A model generated the notes under the pieces. That model made no database searches. It saw nothing but the letters and a program-made list of their open reading frames with translations, and was not told the DNA's origin. A stretch of DNA of 7,039 bases. It comes from CALZJC01 sp041574955 (GTDB lineage: Bacteria > Acidobacteriota > Thermoanaerobaculia > Multivoradales > JAHEKO01). The DNA is taken from NCBI GenBank assembly GCA_041574955.1, contig JBFGNS010000195.1, forward strand, positions 1 to 7,039. The letters are read 5' to 3'. Both the position numbers and the translations under genes were made by a program. Shown here piece by piece: positions 6,061-7,039 of this stretch. Every line of letters begins with the position of its first letter. The stretch's first letter is position 1.

Positions 6061-6089
6061 CAAGAGGTGTAGCAAGAGGTGCAGCAATG
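6054..6089 (+). repeat. 12-bp tandem repeat, three units, spanning the deacetylase stop codon
   Basis: GGTGTAGCAAGA occurs twice exactly (6054-6065, 6066-6077), followed by a variant GGTGCAGCAATG (6078-6089, 10 of 12 identical). A more degenerate GGTGTAGAATGC follows at 6096-6107. Because the unit is four codons long, the deacetylase frame meets TAG at 6058, 6070 and again at 6100, whereas the third unit has CAG in that place. Probably formed by replication slippage. Confidence 0.85.
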
Positions 6090-6099
6090 GGCGCTGGTG

Positions 6100-6105
6100 T
6101 AGAAT
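6100..6105 (+). promoter_or_regulatory. Possible -10 element for the amidase gene
   Basis: TAGAAT (5/6 to TATAAT) lies in the only relatively A+T-rich part of the gap between the deacetylase and the amidase. A start near 6112 would give a leader of about 100 nt. No recognisable -35 is seen 16-18 bp upstream, where the tandem repeat lies, so confidence is low. Confidence 0.3.
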
Positions 6106-6134
6106 GCAAAGCCTGTAGGTAGAGACGTTTGCGC

Positions 6135-6176
6135 CCCCGGGGCCGGCCCGGTGTGATCGGTTCCATTGGCCCGGGG
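6135..6176 (+). repeat. G+C-rich inverted repeat in the amidase leader
   Basis: CCCCGGG (6135-6141) is perfectly complementary to CCCGGGG (6170-6176), and with one bulged G the pairing extends by GCC/GGC inward. ACGT at 6125-6128 and 6177-6180 could add an outer stem. The loop is about 25-28 nt. No U-run follows, so it does not look like an intrinsic terminator; it could be a leader structure or a Rho-independent pause. The strong C+G bias makes chance complementarity more likely than usual. Confidence 0.35.
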
Positions 6177-6210
6177 ACGTGACCGGCTCACACTCACGAC
6201 AAGACCGGCG

Positions 6211-7039
6211 ATGGCCAAGCTCCACAAGATCAAGCGGCGCATGCTGCGCCGGGCGGTTGAGGAGAACGTCGATCTCATCCGCGGCCGCACCGCGGCGCGC
6301 CGCAGCCGGCGCTTCGGACGGCTGCTGACGGCGGCGCGGGTGGTGTTCCTGGTCGGGCTGCCGGCCGGGCTGGTGGCGACCTCGCTTGTGCTGGCCGATG
6401 CCGCCCAGGGCTGGCTGGCGACCTCGCGCGAGGCGGTGCTGCGCCAGGCCCCGGCGCAGGGGCTGGCGCCCTCGCCCTGGCGGGTGGCGCCGCGGGTGGG
6501 CGAGCCGTTCTCGCTCGACCGCAGCTTCCCGGCGCCGCTGCCGATCGACCGCAAGATCCTGCCGCTGGTGGTGCGCCGGGTGGTGCTCGACCCCGGCCAC
6601 GGCGGCGGCAGCCGCGGGACCACGGCGCCGTTCGGGCTGGTCGAGAAGGAGGTCACCCTCGACATCGCCCGCCGGCTGCGGGCGCTCCTCGAGCAGGCCT
6701 CCTACGAGGTGGTGATGACGCGCGAGGACGACGCCAGCGTGTCGCTGGCGGAGCGCGCCGAGGGGGCCAACCGCTCGGGCGGCGACATCTTCGTGTCGAT
6801 CCACGTCAACTGGTTCGAGAACCGGCGCGCGCGGGGCGTCGAGACCTACTACCTGGGGCCGACCGACGACCCCTACCTGAGCGACCTGGCGGCCGAGGAG
6901 AACCGGGACGGCGGCGTGCCGCTGGCCGAGTTCCGCGACATGCTCGAGCGGGTCTACGCCGACATTCGCCAGGACGAGTCGCGGCAGCTGGCGGTGGCCA
7001 TCCAGCAGTCGCTCTACCGCTCGCTGCGCTCGGTCAACC
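6211..7039 (+). CDS. N-acetylmuramoyl-L-alanine amidase (Amidase_3), membrane-anchored, C-terminus cut by window edge
   Basis: Zinc-dependent peptidoglycan hydrolase cleaving the bond between N-acetylmuramic acid and L-alanine, used in cell separation or wall turnover. The visible 276 residues contain a basic N-terminus (1-37, rich in Arg/Lys), one hydrophobic segment at about 44-62, a Pro/Ala-rich linker (about 80-118) and the start of the Amidase_3 domain at about 121. Zinc ligands are recognisable: H130 in VLDPGHGG, E145 in GLVEKEVTLDIA and H198 in VSIHVN. SLAERAEGAN (178-187) is the usual family stretch before the last strand. The catalytic Glu near the C-terminus lies beyond the edge. 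ATG 6211 is chosen as the first ATG after an in-frame TGA at 6154; the ribosome binding site is weak, and ATG 6241 is an alternative that shortens the basic N-terminus. Export is probably by an uncleaved signal anchor, though cleavage after LADAAQ cannot be ruled out. Confidence 0.9.
   Translation, partial: MAKLHKIKRRMLRRAVEENVDLIRGRTAARRSRRFGRLLTAARVVFLVGLPAGLVATSLVLADAAQGWLATSREAVLRQAPAQGLAPSPWRVAPRVGEPFSLDRSFPAPLPIDRKILPLVVRRVVLDPGHGGGSRGTTAPFGLVEKEVTLDIARRLRALLEQASYEVVMTREDDASVSLAERAEGANRSGGDIFVSIHVNWFENRRARGVETYYLGPTDDPYLSDLAAEENRDGGVPLAEFRDMLERVYADIRQDESRQLAVAIQQSLYRSLRSVN

Noticed and set aside
6054..6107. CRISPR-like array
   Set aside because: The 12-bp units are directly adjacent with no spacers and no cas genes; this is a simple tandem repeat.
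6106..6132. GCAAA/TTTGC inverted repeat in the gap before the amidase
   Set aside because: The arms are only 5 bp with a 17-nt loop and no inward or outward extension; probably chance.
6061..6210. tRNA or small RNA gene in the gap before the amidase
   Set aside because: There is no cloverleaf, T-loop motif or strong paired promoter and terminator.
4309..6804. A very long minus-strand open frame (about 830 codons) across the permease, deacetylase and amidase genes
   Set aside because: It is a consequence of high G+C content. Its translation is low-complexity (His/Arg/Pro/Gln-rich) with no recognisable domain, and it lies antisense to three genes with complete catalytic motifs.

Overview
The window is about three-quarters G+C, gene-dense bacterial DNA. 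The mix of an M24 peptidase, a YtrA-type GntR regulator with an ABC-2 exporter, a secreted GspG-like protein, a bacterial class IV-like deacetylase and a cell-wall amidase suggests a high-GC Gram-negative bacterium, most likely an acidobacterium (Thermoanaerobaculia-like). That placement is inferred from gene content and codon use; no marker gene is present.

Layout. On the minus strand, 1-1153 is the N-terminal 384 residues of an M24 (Xaa-Pro aminopeptidase-like) metallopeptidase that runs off the left edge. A 170-bp divergent intergenic region (1154-1323) holds two back-to-back sigma70-like promoters and a 28-bp imperfect palindrome lying over the rightward -10 element. To the right, four plus-strand genes are packed as one operon: a secreted protein with a GspG-like C-terminal domain (1324-1809), a YtrA-type GntR regulator (1842-2246), an ABC ATPase (2243-3169) and an ABC-2 type permease with a large C-terminal extracytoplasmic beta-propeller-like domain (3166-5073). 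The last three overlap by 4 bp at ATGA or GTGA junctions. Next come a class IV-like zinc deacetylase of the histone deacetylase superfamily (5110-6060) and, after a 150-bp gap with a 12-bp tandem repeat and a GC-rich inverted repeat, the first 276 codons of an N-acetylmuramoyl-L-alanine amidase with an N-terminal membrane anchor (6211 to the right edge).

How the genes work together. The regulator most likely binds the palindrome and represses its own operon until a ligand or envelope stress releases it, as in YtrA-type systems. The ATPase and permease would then form a homodimeric two-gene ABC transporter. Two features depart from the standard GntR-ATPase-permease cassette: the first gene codes for an exported GspG-like protein that lacks the pilin anchor helix, and the permease carries about 370 residues of predicted extracytoplasmic propeller. 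Together they suggest an envelope-facing export, sensing or complex-assembly device, and this is the best candidate in the window for an undescribed system. The peptidase, deacetylase and amidase look like ordinary neighbours with their own promoters.

No rRNA, tRNA, CRISPR array, insertion sequence or convincing intrinsic terminator was seen.
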